The notes: generated from the sequence alone by a model not told the origin. 64,000 nt of DNA from Halalkalibacillus halophilus DSM 18494 (GCF_000423105.1 NZ_AUHI01000014.1:1-64000); one strand, 5' to 3'. Shown: positions 33,275 through 42,880, counted from the stretch's first letter. Numbers and translations: made by a program.

Positions 33275-34120
33275 TTAAGCTTGATTTGTTTTTGTTAAAA
33301 TCTCAACGATTCGATCTAGATCATCTTCATTAAAGTAGTCGATTTCGATTTTACCTTTTCGTTTTCCAGGTTGAATCGAGACCCCTGTTCCTAATACCTC
33401 TTGAAGCTCCGTCTCCCTGGAAGTGATAAAGACGTCTTTACTAGTAGTTTTCTTTTTCTTCTTTGGTTTTTCATTTAATCTAGTGATTAACTGTTCCACT
33501 TGCCTTACATTCAGGTGTTCTTTTCTAATTCGCTCAGCAATTAAAAGCATCTCTTCTTCATCTTTTACTGATAATAATGCTCTAGCATGCCCCATAGATA
33601 GTTCTCGGTTATTTACCATTGCACGAACTTTTTCTGGTAACGTAAGTAAACGCACCATATTAGCAATATGTGGTCTACTCTTTCCAAGTCGCTTGGCTAG
33701 TTCATCTTGTTTAATCTTTAACTCGTTAATTAAACGTTCATAAGCCTCTGCCTCTTCCATTGGGTTGAGGTCTTCACGTTGTAAGTTCTCTAGAAGTGCA
33801 AGCTCCATCATTTGATCATCAGTAAGCTCACGGACGACAGCTGGAATAGTATCTAGTCCCGCTTCTTTGGAAGCACGGTACCTTCTCTCTCCTACTACTA
33901 TTTCATAACCTTTGATCGATTTACGAACGATGATGGGCTGTAAAATACCGTATTGAAGAATAGAATCTTTTAATTCATCGATTGCATCTGCTTCAAATAC
34001 CTTTCTCGGTTGGTATGGATTCGCACGACAATCCTTTAAAGGTATATTTTGAACAGACTCATCGTGATAATCAACATCTTGAAAGATCGAATTTAAACCT
34101 TTACCCAATCCTCTGGCCAT
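33275..34120 (-). CDS. spo0J: Chromosome-partitioning protein Spo0J (ParB)
   Basis: Spo0J is a CTPase clamp that loads at parS, spreads and recruits SMC. The 281-residue protein begins MARGLGKGLNSIF (the Soj-stimulating N-terminus), has the CTP-binding motif GERRYRASKEAG (about residues 77-88), a helix-turn-helix (LAKRLGKSRPHIANMVRLL) and a C-terminal dimer domain. It overlaps soj by 20 bases. Three parS sites lie within 3 kb on either side. Confidence 0.97.
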   Translation of the reverse strand: MARGLGKGLNSIFQDVDYHDESVQNIPLKDCRANPYQPRKVFEADAIDELKDSILQYGILQPIIVRKSIKGYEIVVGERRYRASKEAGLDTIPAVVRELTDDQMMELALLENLQREDLNPMEEAEAYERLINELKIKQDELAKRLGKSRPHIANMVRLLTLPEKVRAMVNNRELSMGHARALLSVKDEEEMLLIAERIRKEHLNVRQVEQLITRLNEKPKKKKKTTSKDVFITSRETELQEVLGTGVSIQPGKRKGKIEIDYFNEDDLDRIVEILTKTNQA

Positions 34121-34874
34121 TTGCCATCACTTCCTTCGCTAATTCACTATAAACCTCTGCCCCTCTTGATTTCGGATCATATTGAATAATTGGTTCCCCA
34201 TGACTTGGGGCTTCCCCTAAGCGTACATTTCGTGGAATAACAGCTTGAAATACTTTATCTTGGAAATATTTTTTCACTTCCTCGATTACTTGCAATCCTA
34301 AATTCGTTCTTGCATCAAGCATTGTTAATAAAACGCCTTCAATTTCTAAGTTTTGATTCAACCGTCTTTGTACAAGTCTTACCGTATTTAGAAGTTGGCT
34401 TAAACCTTCTAACGCGTAATATTCACATTGCACTGGAATGATAATGCTATCTGCTGCTGTTAAAGCATTAAGCGTCAGTAAGCCCAGTGACGGTGGACAA
34501 TCAATGATAATATAATCATATTCATCTCTAATAGACTCTAAAGCTTTTCTTAAACGTAGTTCCCTTGAGATGGTTGGTACAAGTTCAATTTCAGACCCTG
34601 CTAATTGTATGGTTGCAGGGATCGCATCCAGATTTGGTACTTTGGAAGGTACACAAACACTTTTTGCGTCTTCTTCTTCAATTAAAATATCATAAATACA
34701 CGTTTCCATATCGCCTTTATTGATCCCTACACCACTTGTTGCATTCCCTTGTGGGTCGATATCAATTAACAATACTTTATTATTCATATCAGCCAAACAT
34801 GCACTTAAATTTACTGAGGTAGTTGTTTTACCTACGCCACCTTTTTGGTTAGCGATGGCAATGACTTTTCCCAT
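34101..34874 (-). CDS. soj: Chromosome-partitioning ATPase Soj (ParA)
   Basis: Soj is a ParA ATPase that acts on Spo0J-parS complexes and on DnaA. The 257-residue protein has the deviant Walker A KGGVGKTTTSVN (residues 10-21), Walker A' LLIDIDPQGN and Walker B IIIDCPPSLG. It is upstream of spo0J with overlapping frames, so translation is coupled. Confidence 0.97.
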   Translation of the reverse strand: MGKVIAIANQKGGVGKTTTSVNLSACLADMNNKVLLIDIDPQGNATSGVGINKGDMETCIYDILIEEEDAKSVCVPSKVPNLDAIPATIQLAGSEIELVPTISRELRLRKALESIRDEYDYIIIDCPPSLGLLTLNALTAADSIIIPVQCEYYALEGLSQLLNTVRLVQRRLNQNLEIEGVLLTMLDARTNLGLQVIEEVKKYFQDKVFQAVIPRNVRLGEAPSHGEPIIQYDPKSRGAEVYSELAKEVMANGQRIG

Positions 34875-35006
34875 AGTGTCACCTGCCCTAAAATTAATAC
34901 TCCATTTTCTATTCTATCATTAAAAACAGATTATAAATATAGTGAATATGTCTTTATCCGTTAATAATTCCTACCAAAAATTATCGATTATACGAATATT
35001 GAAGTG

Positions 35007-35038
35007 AAAAAAGCCCCATCTTCTTAAGAAAAGATGGG
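35007..35038 (-). terminator. noc terminator
   Basis: The stem CCCATCTT/AAGATGGG is followed by GCTTTTTTC reading leftwards, after the noc stop codon. Confidence 0.9.
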
Positions 35039-35057
35039 ATCTATTCATCACATGTGA

Positions 35058-35921
35058 TTATTTTTTAGGAATCTTAATTCTTATTTGATAATAGTCTTCT
35101 GAGTCTTCTTCTTCTGTCTCTACATCCATACCGGTTTCGGCAACCATGTTTAATGATTGTCTAATGGTGTTAAGTGCAATTCTCACGTCTTTGTTTACAC
35201 CTTGGACACGTGGTTTGCGTTCTTTTTTCGTTTCTTCTTCCATTTCCGGTTCTGGATTGGCTAATTCCTTAATTCGTTCTTCTGTTTGTTTTACATTTAA
35301 ATGTTCCTGAATAATCATTTGAAGAACTTCCTCTTGCTGTGTTGGATCTTTAACACTAATTAAAGCTCGTGCATGACGCTCGGTAATTTGCTTATTCAGA
35401 AGTGCTTGCTGCACAACACTTGGAAGTTTTAATAATCTTAATTTGTTTGCAATGGTCGACTGGCTCTTCCCTAATCTTTGGGCCAATGCTTCTTGGGTAA
35501 GCCCATGTTGATGAAGCAATTGGTCATAGGCAATCGCTTCTTCTATGACAGTCAATTCTTCCCGCTGTAAGTTCTCAATTAAAGCAACAGATGCGGTTTC
35601 TGTATCTGTCATATTCTTAATGATTGCAGGAATCGTCTCCCATTCCAGTGTTTGTACTGCTCTCCAACGTCTTTCTCCAGCGATCAATTCATACGATTCT
35701 TCTTCATCTAATTTTCTTAAGACAATTGGCTGAATCATGCCATGTGTATGGATTGTTTGTGCTAGTTCCGAGATTTTCTCTGTATCAAAGACTGTTCTAG
35801 GCTGGTATTGGTTAGGCTTTATTTGTTCTACTTTCACTTCTACTATTTCATTAGCCTGTACAGTTGATTTCTCTTCGTTTTTCGATTCATTTTTTCCAAA
35901 CAATCTACTAAGCGAACTCAT
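35058..35921 (-). CDS. noc: Nucleoid occlusion protein Noc
   Basis: Noc is a ParB paralogue that binds NBS sites, anchors DNA to the membrane and blocks division over the nucleoid. The 287-residue protein begins with a short amphipathic-type region (SSLSRLFGKNE), has the GERRWRAVQTLEW CTP motif and the helix-turn-helix LAQRLGKSQSTIANKLRLL. It differs from Spo0J by lacking the Soj-stimulating N-terminus. It lies between rsmG and soj as in B. subtilis. Confidence 0.96.
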   Translation of the reverse strand: MSSLSRLFGKNESKNEEKSTVQANEIVEVKVEQIKPNQYQPRTVFDTEKISELAQTIHTHGMIQPIVLRKLDEEESYELIAGERRWRAVQTLEWETIPAIIKNMTDTETASVALIENLQREELTVIEEAIAYDQLLHQHGLTQEALAQRLGKSQSTIANKLRLLKLPSVVQQALLNKQITERHARALISVKDPTQQEEVLQMIIQEHLNVKQTEERIKELANPEPEMEEETKKERKPRVQGVNKDVRIALNTIRQSLNMVAETGMDVETEEEDSEDYYQIRIKIPKK

Positions 35922-36003
35922 TCAGTTGCCACCTACCTTCTGTCTTTCTTCATCTAGTTCAACTTTAAATATGGTTCGACCTGGTTATGTATAAAAAATG
36001 AAA

Positions 36004-36019
36004 TGTTTCACGTGAAACA
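36004..36019. promoter_or_regulatory. parS site 3
   Basis: A perfect TGTTTCACGTGAAACA, extended to AAATGTTTCACGTGAAACATTT, lies between rsmG and noc. The rest of the gap (35922-36177) is AT-rich without other features. Confidence 0.97.
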
Positions 36020-36177
36020 TTTCATTTTCGTTGACTATGCAACATCCATATTAACAATTGCATCCAGTCTAATCTATTATTATATTACCATAAACTATGC
36101 CAACATATAAAGTAAAATTTCGAGCAATCGTTCGACTGTATTCTTGCTAATTCGCAGTTTAGAATGTATAGCAAAGA

Positions 36178-36894
36178 TTACTCAATAGGTTCTTTATTCG
36201 GCAAACCTGCTTTTCTAGGATACTTTCCAGAGGTTTTTCTCTTTTTATCTACTAAAACAATTGTGCGTTCACTTTCTTCAATTGGTAGATTAAACTCACT
36301 TACACTGTGCCATTCTCCACCCATTGTTTTTAAAGCTAATTCCCCTGCCTGTTGTTCTTCATGATAATTACTTCCTTTCATCATCATAAAATGCCCACCT
36401 ACTTTTACAAGTGGTAAACACAGTTCACTTAATACAGAAGTTCTAGCTACTGCTCTAGCAATAACCAAATCAAAACTTTCTCTGAATTTACTATCTTTTC
36501 CAAAGTTTTCAGCTCGATCATGGTAAAATGCTACTCCAGATAACCCAAGTTGGTCTGCCAAATGATTTAAAAAGGTAATTCGCTTCTTTAATGAATCGAC
36601 AATGGTTACTTTAATATGTGGGTATACAATCTTTAATGGGAGCGAGGGGAAACCAGCCCCTGCCCCAACATCACAGATTGAAATAGGTGTCGTGAAATCA
36701 TAGTAGGAAGCTGCAGTGATGGAATCATAAAAATGTTTCAAATATACATCTTCTTTTGCTGTCAGACCTGTTAGATTCATCTTCTCATTCCATTCCACTA
36801 ATATGTCATAGTAAGATCGGAATTGAGCTAACTGCTGTTCTGTAAGAGTAATTCCCTCATCTTCCAGCATTGTTACAAATTTATTTTCATCCAT
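36178..36894 (-). CDS. rsmG: 16S rRNA (guanine-527 N7)-methyltransferase RsmG
   Basis: RsmG (GidB) methylates G527 of 16S rRNA; its loss gives low-level streptomycin resistance. The 238-residue protein has the SAM-binding DVGAGAGFPSLPLKI motif (about residues 73-87) and the later DLVIARAVA. It follows mnmG by 12 bases. Confidence 0.97.
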   Translation of the reverse strand: MDENKFVTMLEDEGITLTEQQLAQFRSYYDILVEWNEKMNLTGLTAKEDVYLKHFYDSITAASYYDFTTPISICDVGAGAGFPSLPLKIVYPHIKVTIVDSLKKRITFLNHLADQLGLSGVAFYHDRAENFGKDSKFRESFDLVIARAVARTSVLSELCLPLVKVGGHFMMMKGSNYHEEQQAGELALKTMGGEWHSVSEFNLPIEESERTIVLVDKKRKTSGKYPRKAGLPNKEPIE

Positions 36895-36906
36895 AGCTAG
36901 TTACCT

Positions 36907-38793
36907 CTATTCATTGGAAACTTTTGAACGCATTCCTTGTTCTAAATAAACGAGTAAAATCGATACGTCTGCTGGATTCACTCCTGCAATTCGTGAAGCT
37001 TGCCCAACTGATAATGGACGAACTTCTTTCAGCTTATCTTGAGCTTCTGTTGCAAGTCCATGCACTTCATCATAGTTAATATGATCCGGAATCAATTTGT
37101 TTTCCATTTTACGCATTTTCTCGACTTGCTGATTTGATTTCTTAATATAGCCTTCATATTTAATATGAATTTCTACTTGTTCTTCTACATCTTCTGGTAA
37201 TTGGTCCTCCGTTGGTACGATTCGTTTAATCGTGTCGTACTTCACTTCTGGCCGACGTAGTAAGTCTGCAGCTAATATACCATCTTTCAGCTGTGAACCA
37301 CCAATTTCTTCTATAATTTCCTGAATTTCCTTGGTTGGTTTAATGCGCGTTTTTTCTAACCGAGCAATTTCATCTTGGATAAGATCTTTTTTACGGTTAA
37401 ACATCGCGTAACGTTCTTCTGTAATCATTTCCATATCATATCCGATATCTGTTAAGCGTAAATCGGCATTATCATGACGTAATAGTAAGCGGTATTCTGC
37501 TCTTGATGTTAATAAACGGTATGGTTCGTCCGTCCCTTTCGTAACAAGGTCATCAATTAATACGCCTATATATGCTTGGGAACGATCAAGAATCAATGGT
37601 TCTTTATCAAGCGCTTGGGCTGCAGCATTAATTCCTGCCATAATCCCTTGTGCTGCCGCTTCTTCATAACCAGATGTTCCGTTAATTTGTCCTGCTGTAT
37701 AAAGCCCTGCAATTTTTTTCGTTTCGAGTGTTGGCCATAGTTGAGTAGGGACAACTGCATCATACTCAATGGCATAGCCCGCACGCATAATTTCCGCATT
37801 TTCTAAACCTGGAACTGTTTCTAAAAGCTTCTTCTGCACATATTCTGGTAAGGATGTTGATAGGCCTTGCACATAGACCTCATCCGTTTTTCTACCTTCT
37901 GGTTCTAAGAATACTTGGTGACGAGGCTTATCATTGAAACGAACGATTTTATCTTCAATAGACGGGCAATAACGCGGCCCTGCCCCTCGTTCTGCACCTG
38001 AGTACATCGCTGACTTCTGTAAATTTTCATCGATAATTTGGTGAGTTACTTCTCCCGTGTACGTTAGCCAACAAGGGATTTGGTCTGTGATAAATTCTGT
38101 AGTCTCATAAGAAAAGGCACGTGGCACTTCATCACCTGGTTGGATTTCCGTTTTCGAGTAGTCAATGGTATGCGAATTTACGCGCATTGGTGTACCTGTT
38201 TTAAAGCGAACTAGTTCAAATCCTAGCTCCTCTAATTGCTCTGATAATAAAATGGTTGGACGTTGGTTATTTGGCCCACTCTCATATTCAATATCGCCAA
38301 TTAGGACTTTTCCACGCATAAATGTACCAGTTGTCACAATGACTTGATCCGCATAATAACAAGCCTTTGTTTCTGTCATAACACCCTTGATTTGGTCATC
38401 TTCTATTAACAGTTTCTCTACCATTCCTTGACGAAGGGTAAGATTTTCTTGGTTTTCAATGACATATTTCATTTCTTGTTGATATAAAACTTTATCCGCT
38501 TGTGCACGTAAAGCACGTACTGCCGGACCTTTACTTGTATTTAATAGCTTCATTTGGATATGGGTTTTGTCGATCGTCTTTCCCATATGTCCGCCTAAAG
38601 CATCGATTTCTCTTACAACAACACCTTTAGCTGGCCCACCTACTGATGGATTACAAGGCATAAAGGCAATTAAATCTAAATTCAATGTGAGCATAAGTGT
38701 CTTCGCACCACGTTTCGCTGCAGCAAGTCCTGCTTCTACGCCAGCGTGTCCTGCACCTATGACAATTACATCATACCGTCCTGCATCATACAT
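36907..38793 (-). CDS. mnmG: tRNA uridine-34 modification enzyme MnmG (GidA)
   Basis: MnmG, with MnmE, adds the carboxymethylaminomethyl group to U34 of tRNAs, using FAD, NADH and methylene-THF. The 628-residue protein begins with the FAD motif VIGAGHAGVEAG (about residues 11-22), has two redox Cys regions including MPCNPSVGGPAKG, and a C-terminal helical domain that binds MnmE. It is 19 bases after mnmE. Confidence 0.98.
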   Translation of the reverse strand: MYDAGRYDVIVIGAGHAGVEAGLAAAKRGAKTLMLTLNLDLIAFMPCNPSVGGPAKGVVVREIDALGGHMGKTIDKTHIQMKLLNTSKGPAVRALRAQADKVLYQQEMKYVIENQENLTLRQGMVEKLLIEDDQIKGVMTETKACYYADQVIVTTGTFMRGKVLIGDIEYESGPNNQRPTILLSEQLEELGFELVRFKTGTPMRVNSHTIDYSKTEIQPGDEVPRAFSYETTEFITDQIPCWLTYTGEVTHQIIDENLQKSAMYSGAERGAGPRYCPSIEDKIVRFNDKPRHQVFLEPEGRKTDEVYVQGLSTSLPEYVQKKLLETVPGLENAEIMRAGYAIEYDAVVPTQLWPTLETKKIAGLYTAGQINGTSGYEEAAAQGIMAGINAAAQALDKEPLILDRSQAYIGVLIDDLVTKGTDEPYRLLTSRAEYRLLLRHDNADLRLTDIGYDMEMITEERYAMFNRKKDLIQDEIARLEKTRIKPTKEIQEIIEEIGGSQLKDGILAADLLRRPEVKYDTIKRIVPTEDQLPEDVEEQVEIHIKYEGYIKKSNQQVEKMRKMENKLIPDHINYDEVHGLATEAQDKLKEVRPLSVGQASRIAGVNPADVSILLVYLEQGMRSKVSNE

Positions 38794-38812
38794 AAGATCA
38801 TCCTCCTTTTCT

Positions 38813-40189
38813 TTATTTTCCTAAACAGAACTGGGAGAATAACTGATCAATCAGGGAGTCATTTACATCTTCCCCAATGATTTCTCCAAGTAGTTCCCAC
38901 GTTCGTGTAATATCAATTTGAACTAGATCTAGTGGCATGTCATTCTCCATTGCTTCTAAAGCATCTTGGAGTGCTGTTTCTGCCTGTTCTAGTAATTGTA
39001 TATGTCTTACATTAGATACATACGTCAAATCACCGCTATCGATGGAGCCATCAAAGAACGTGTCTCCAATCGCTGATTCCAATTCATCAATCCCTTGTTC
39101 ATGGATTAAGGAAGTGGTAATCACCGGCGCGTCACCGGCTGCCTGACGCACTTGGTCTAAATCTAGCTTCATTTCTAAATCGGATTTATTTACAATCGCA
39201 ATGAAATCCATATCTTTTGCTGCTTCAAATAAAGCTGCATCTTCTTCTGTGAAGGATTCATTTCCGTTTAAAACGAGTAAAATTAAATCGGCCTCTTGTA
39301 ATGCTTGCCTGGATCGTTCTACTCCTATTTTCTCAACGATATCTTCTGTTTCACGAATTCCTGCTGTATCGATTAATCGAAGTGGTACACCTCTAACATT
39401 AACATATTCTTCGATCACATCTCTTGTTGTACCAGGGATCTCGGTAACAATTGCTTTATTTTCATGTGCGAGAATATTCATTAAAGAAGATTTTCCAACG
39501 TTCGGTTTTCCGATAATTGCCGTTCCGATTCCTTCTCGTAAAATTTTCCCCTGCTTAGCTGTTTGTAAAAGCTTTTCTACTTCTGTTTTCACATAGGTGG
39601 TTTTATCTGTTAATACCGTATGCGTCATTTCCTCTACATCGTCGTATTCTGGATAATCAATATTCACTTCGACGTGAGCGACTGTTTCGATTAATTGCTG
39701 ACGTAAGTCACGAATTAAACTTGATAACCTACCATCCATCTGTTTTAAAGCTACACTCATGGCACGGTCTGTCTTCGAGCGAATCAAATCCATCACAGCC
39801 TCTGCTTGAGACAAATCAATACGACCATTTAAAAAGGCCCGTTTGGTAAACTCTCCTGGTTCAGCTAGTCGTGCCCCTTCTCGAAGTGCTAACTGCAAGA
39901 CTCGATTGACTGAAACCATTCCTCCGTGACAGTTAATTTCGATTATATCTTCACGGGTGAAGGTTTTAGGTCCTCGCATGACAGAAACCATAACTTCTTC
40001 CACTAATTCATTTGTCTTCGGGTCGACTAACTTCCCGTAGTGAATCGTATGTGAATCGACTTGCTGAAAGTCCTTTGTTTGAAACAGTCGATTAGCAATT
40101 GTAAAAGCTTCCTCTCCACTCAGTCGAACAATGGCAATCGCTCCTTCTCCAACCGGAGTGGAAATCGCTGCAATCGTATCTTGTTCCAT
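38813..40189 (-). CDS. mnmE: tRNA modification GTPase MnmE
   Basis: MnmE is the GTPase partner of MnmG. The 458-residue protein has an N-terminal THF-binding domain, a G domain with G1 GKPNVGKSS (near residue 227), G3 DTAG and G4 NKSD, and the conserved C-terminal CLGK with its essential Cys. It is first in an mnmE-mnmG-rsmG transcript. Confidence 0.98.
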   Translation of the reverse strand: MEQDTIAAISTPVGEGAIAIVRLSGEEAFTIANRLFQTKDFQQVDSHTIHYGKLVDPKTNELVEEVMVSVMRGPKTFTREDIIEINCHGGMVSVNRVLQLALREGARLAEPGEFTKRAFLNGRIDLSQAEAVMDLIRSKTDRAMSVALKQMDGRLSSLIRDLRQQLIETVAHVEVNIDYPEYDDVEEMTHTVLTDKTTYVKTEVEKLLQTAKQGKILREGIGTAIIGKPNVGKSSLMNILAHENKAIVTEIPGTTRDVIEEYVNVRGVPLRLIDTAGIRETEDIVEKIGVERSRQALQEADLILLVLNGNESFTEEDAALFEAAKDMDFIAIVNKSDLEMKLDLDQVRQAAGDAPVITTSLIHEQGIDELESAIGDTFFDGSIDSGDLTYVSNVRHIQLLEQAETALQDALEAMENDMPLDLVQIDITRTWELLGEIIGEDVNDSLIDQLFSQFCLGK

Positions 40190-40309
40190 TTTCCTTCACC
40201 CCTTTCACTCTAATTTCCCAACTTAAAACAATAACATATCTCTTATAGAAAGGAAAGAAATATAAATTGGTATATTATGTGTAGTTTTCATGCTTTTAAT
40301 CATTGATAC

Positions 40310-40340
40310 AAAAGAAGCTGACCCATCAATAGGATCAGCT
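40310..40340 (-). terminator. jag terminator
   Basis: The stem AGCTGA/TCAGCT with inner TCC/GGG... pairing is followed by TCTTTTG reading leftwards, overlapping the region just after the jag stop. The remaining gap to mnmE (40190-40309) shows no gene. Confidence 0.75.
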
Positions 40341-40348
40341 CTTTCTCT

Positions 40349-40978
40349 TTATTCCATCGTATTAGGTTTAATAACGACTCTTCTGTGTGGATCTCTTCCA
40401 TCTGAATAGGTGGAAACTTCACTGTGGTCGTGAAGAGCTGTATGAATAACTTTACGTTCAAACGAAGGCATTGGTTCGATTTTAACCTCTTGGTTCAAGC
40501 GAGTTGCTTTTTTGGCTAAGTTATTAGCCAAATTCTCAAGTGTATCTTGGCGACGCTGTCTATAATTCTCCGCATCAACCACTACTGTGAAATAGGTTTC
40601 TTGGTTTTTATTAACGACTAAATTAGTTAAATATTGTAGCGCGTTGATCGTTTGTCCACGCTTTCCAATTAACATACCAAGCTTGTCCCCAACGAAATCA
40701 AACTTCATTTCTTGCTCTTGTTGACTAACTTCAATATCGATGTTTTCAATACCCATTTCATGTGCCACATCCAAAAGGTATGTCTTCCCAGTTTGGAGAG
40801 CATCCTCTTTTTCGGTGACTTTCACATAGGCGCGCTTCGAACCAAACATTCCAAGGATTCCGCGTTTTCCTTCATCGATCACATCAACAATCACTTGCTC
40901 TTCATTTAAATTCAATTGTTTTAACGCATTCTCTTTTGCTTCTTCAACTGTTTGACCACTAGCCGTAATTTCTCTCAC
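40349..40978 (-). CDS. jag: Jag/KhpB RNA-binding protein
   Basis: Jag (KhpB, EloR) is a KH-R3H RNA-binding protein tied to cell elongation and, in spore formers, to SpoIIIJ. The 209-residue protein has the N-terminal Jag_N domain (about residues 1-50), a KH domain with LIGKRGQTINALQYL, and a C-terminal R3H domain with the RDPHRRVVIKP end. It overlaps yidC by 1 base. Confidence 0.95.
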   Translation of the reverse strand: MREITASGQTVEEAKENALKQLNLNEEQVIVDVIDEGKRGILGMFGSKRAYVKVTEKEDALQTGKTYLLDVAHEMGIENIDIEVSQQEQEMKFDFVGDKLGMLIGKRGQTINALQYLTNLVVNKNQETYFTVVVDAENYRQRRQDTLENLANNLAKKATRLNQEVKIEPMPSFERKVIHTALHDHSEVSTYSDGRDPHRRVVIKPNTME

Positions 40979-41748
40979 TATTTTGATCCTCCATTATTTT
41001 TTTCAAATTCTCTCATCATCGGACGACGAATCAATAATGTTTGAGCAATCATAAATAAGTTACCTACTACCCAGTACAATGCTAATGCTGCTGGGAAGAA
41101 TAATGCGAATACACCAATCATAACTGGTAACAAGTATAACATAACTTGCATTTGTGGGTTAGCAGAAGCTGGTGTTCCTGACATCATAATTTTTTGCTGA
41201 ATAAATGTCGTTGCGAATGTAATTACAGCCATTATGATCGAAGGTGAACCTAGCTCGAACCAAAGAAAAGGATAATTACTAATTTCTTCTGTACGCATAA
41301 TCGCATGATAGAATGCGATTAAAATCGGCATCTGAGCTAAAATCGGCAAACACCCTGCTAATGGATTTACACCGTGACGTTGGAATAATGCCATTGTCTC
41401 TTGTTGTAGTTTTTGTTGTGTTTGCGCATCCTTTGAAGAATACTTTTCACGAACTTCTTTTAATTCTGGTTGAATCAACTGCATAGCATGCGTTGATTTC
41501 AGCTGTTTAATATTTAATGGGAGAATTAAAATTCTAAGTAATACAGTAACAATGATAATTGCTGCACCAAACCCGTGATCAAATATATCCTCTGCAATAT
41601 AAGTAACTAAGAAGGATAACGGATATACAAAGAAGCTATTCCAAATACCCTCACTGTCTGAATCAATCGGTTCATTAATTTCAAAACAACCTGATAATAA
41701 AGCTGCCATGGCAATTAAGATCCCGACTAGTAATAATCTTTTACGCAC
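40978..41748 (-). CDS. yidC: Membrane protein insertase YidC (SpoIIIJ type)
   Basis: This insertase places proteins in the membrane with or without SecYEG. The 256-residue product has a lipoprotein signal with lipobox LLSGC (Cys 21) and five further membrane segments; the hydrophilic groove Arg is in LLRILILPLN. The upstream position next to rnpA and the jag partner match spoIIIJ of B. subtilis. Confidence 0.96.
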   Translation of the reverse strand: MRKRLLLVGILIAMAALLSGCFEINEPIDSDSEGIWNSFFVYPLSFLVTYIAEDIFDHGFGAAIIIVTVLLRILILPLNIKQLKSTHAMQLIQPELKEVREKYSSKDAQTQQKLQQETMALFQRHGVNPLAGCLPILAQMPILIAFYHAIMRTEEISNYPFLWFELGSPSIIMAVITFATTFIQQKIMMSGTPASANPQMQVMLYLLPVMIGVFALFFPAALALYWVVGNLFMIAQTLLIRRPMMREFEKNNGGSK

Positions 41749-41857
41749 TTCAACTTCCTCCTATCTAGCTCCTCAACGTACACTCCTATAATAATAGGAA
41801 GTAACCATACGTATTTTATCATTGCAAACCGTGAATATTCTATCAAAAATTGATGAT

Positions 41858-42208
41858 TTATTGACGAAATTTTTTCGATTTTTTTATCACATGAAGTAAA
41901 CTATCCTTCACTTCGTGGAAATCCATCTGTTTTGTTGGATTTCTAGCGATGACTACATAATCGTATTCTGGCTCTATGTAAGCTTCTAACTCTGTAAAAG
42001 CTTGTCTTAAATAACGTTTAATTTGATTTCGCATAACCGCATTTCCAATCTTCTTCCCTACTGAAAATCCGACGCGATAATGAGCTTGATCCTCTTTTTT
42101 CATAAAATAAAGTACTAGTTGACGATTAGCAAAGGAATGACCGTGTTTAAAAATTTGTTGGAATTCTTCATTTTTCTTTACTCGATAAGCTTTTTTCAAC
42201 ATGATCAT
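41858..42208 (-). CDS. rnpA: Ribonuclease P protein component
   Basis: RnpA binds the RNase P RNA and the tRNA 5' leader. The 116-residue basic protein has the signature GKKIGNAVMRNQIKRYLRQAF (quoted across about residues 50-70). The exact start is uncertain among ATG-ATC-ATG, with GGATG as ribosome binding site. It follows rpmH by 67 bases, with a terminator-like hairpin in between. Confidence 0.96.
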   Translation of the reverse strand: MIMLKKAYRVKKNEEFQQIFKHGHSFANRQLVLYFMKKEDQAHYRVGFSVGKKIGNAVMRNQIKRYLRQAFTELEAYIEPEYDYVVIARNPTKQMDFHEVKDSLLHVIKKSKKFRQ

Positions 42209-42245
42209 CCAATCTACGCCTTATTAAAAATCGTACAAAATAGTA

Positions 42246-42277
42246 GAAAAAAGACCACTGATATCTTTCAGTGGTCT
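42246..42277 (-). terminator. Terminator/attenuator between rpmH and rnpA
   Basis: A perfect 10-bp stem AGACCACTGA/TCAGTGGTCT is followed by TTTTTTC reading leftwards. Its upstream arm overlaps the rpmH stop codon, so a ribosome terminating there could alter readthrough into rnpA. Confidence 0.85.
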
Positions 42278-42410
42278 AAGCAGAAAGAACTTTTCTTCCT
42301 TTACGACGACGACGAGCTAATATATTACGTCCGTCTTTAGAATTCATACGTGCACGGAAGCCGTGTACTTTACTACGCTTTCTTCTATTTGGTTGATATG
42401 TGCGTTTCAT
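42276..42410 (-). CDS. rpmH: 50S ribosomal protein L34
   Basis: The 44-residue protein begins MKRTYQPNRRKRSKVHGF and ends RRRRKGRKVLSA, which is L34. The ribosome binding site is AGGAGGTG, 8 bases before the ATG. It is first in rpmH-rnpA-yidC-jag and faces dnaA across oriC, as in nearly all Bacilli. Confidence 0.99.
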   Translation of the reverse strand: MKRTYQPNRRKRSKVHGFRARMNSKDGRNILARRRRKGRKVLSA

Positions 42411-42483
42411 GCTCTACACCTCCTGAAAAACTTTTACCAATTTCGTTCTACATTTAAAAACTAACTTTTAGTCAATACAAATT

Positions 42484-42513
42484 AGTATATTAAATATTTG
42501 TAGTCACTGTCAA
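42484..42513 (-). promoter_or_regulatory. SigmaA promoter of rpmH
   Basis: A perfect -35 TTGACA (42508-42513), an 18-bp spacer and -10 TATACT (42484-42489) read leftwards towards rpmH. A second candidate, TTGACT-N17-TGTAGA, lies nearer the gene. Confidence 0.75.
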
Positions 42514-42569
42514 TGAACAGACCGTTTTTTATTATATATCATCCCTCTATTAATTACAAGGAGTTAAAA

Positions 42570-42880
42570 GATTTTGTTTATCCACAAGTTATGAACGTCG
42601 CGCATTTTTCTTTTTATTTATCCACACAGCTTATTCAACAAATAACCACAACATTCAGTGCTGTGGATAATTATTTTGAACAGGTTTGTTTCTTATGTGG
42701 ATAACTTTAATAAGTCATTGATTCTCCTAGGGTTATTTGGTATGATTATAATGTTTTAACTGTGAATAAGCAACTTAACGAACAAACGTTTTCCACAGAC
42801 TGTGGATAGTATGTGTATAACAGTTCACATGCTGTTTTTAAAGTTATCAACAGTTTTGTCGAATATGTCGATAAATGTCT
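42570..42880. other. oriC, upstream DnaA-box cluster (rpmH-dnaA)
   Basis: Perfect DnaA boxes lie at 42578-42586 and 42618-42626 on the plus strand and at 42662-42670 and 42696-42704 on the minus strand. One-mismatch boxes lie at 42761, 42789, 42801, 42812, 42844 and 42866. This corresponds to the incA/incB half of the bipartite B. subtilis origin. The dnaA promoter lies inside it, so DnaA probably represses its own gene. Confidence 0.92.
42718..42746 (+). promoter_or_regulatory. SigmaA promoter of dnaA
   Basis: A -35 TTGATT (42718-42723), a 17-bp spacer and -10 TATGAT (42741-42746) lie between DnaA boxes, about 230 bases before the start codon. A TATAAT follows at 42747-42752 and could serve as an alternative -10. 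Confidence 0.6.
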
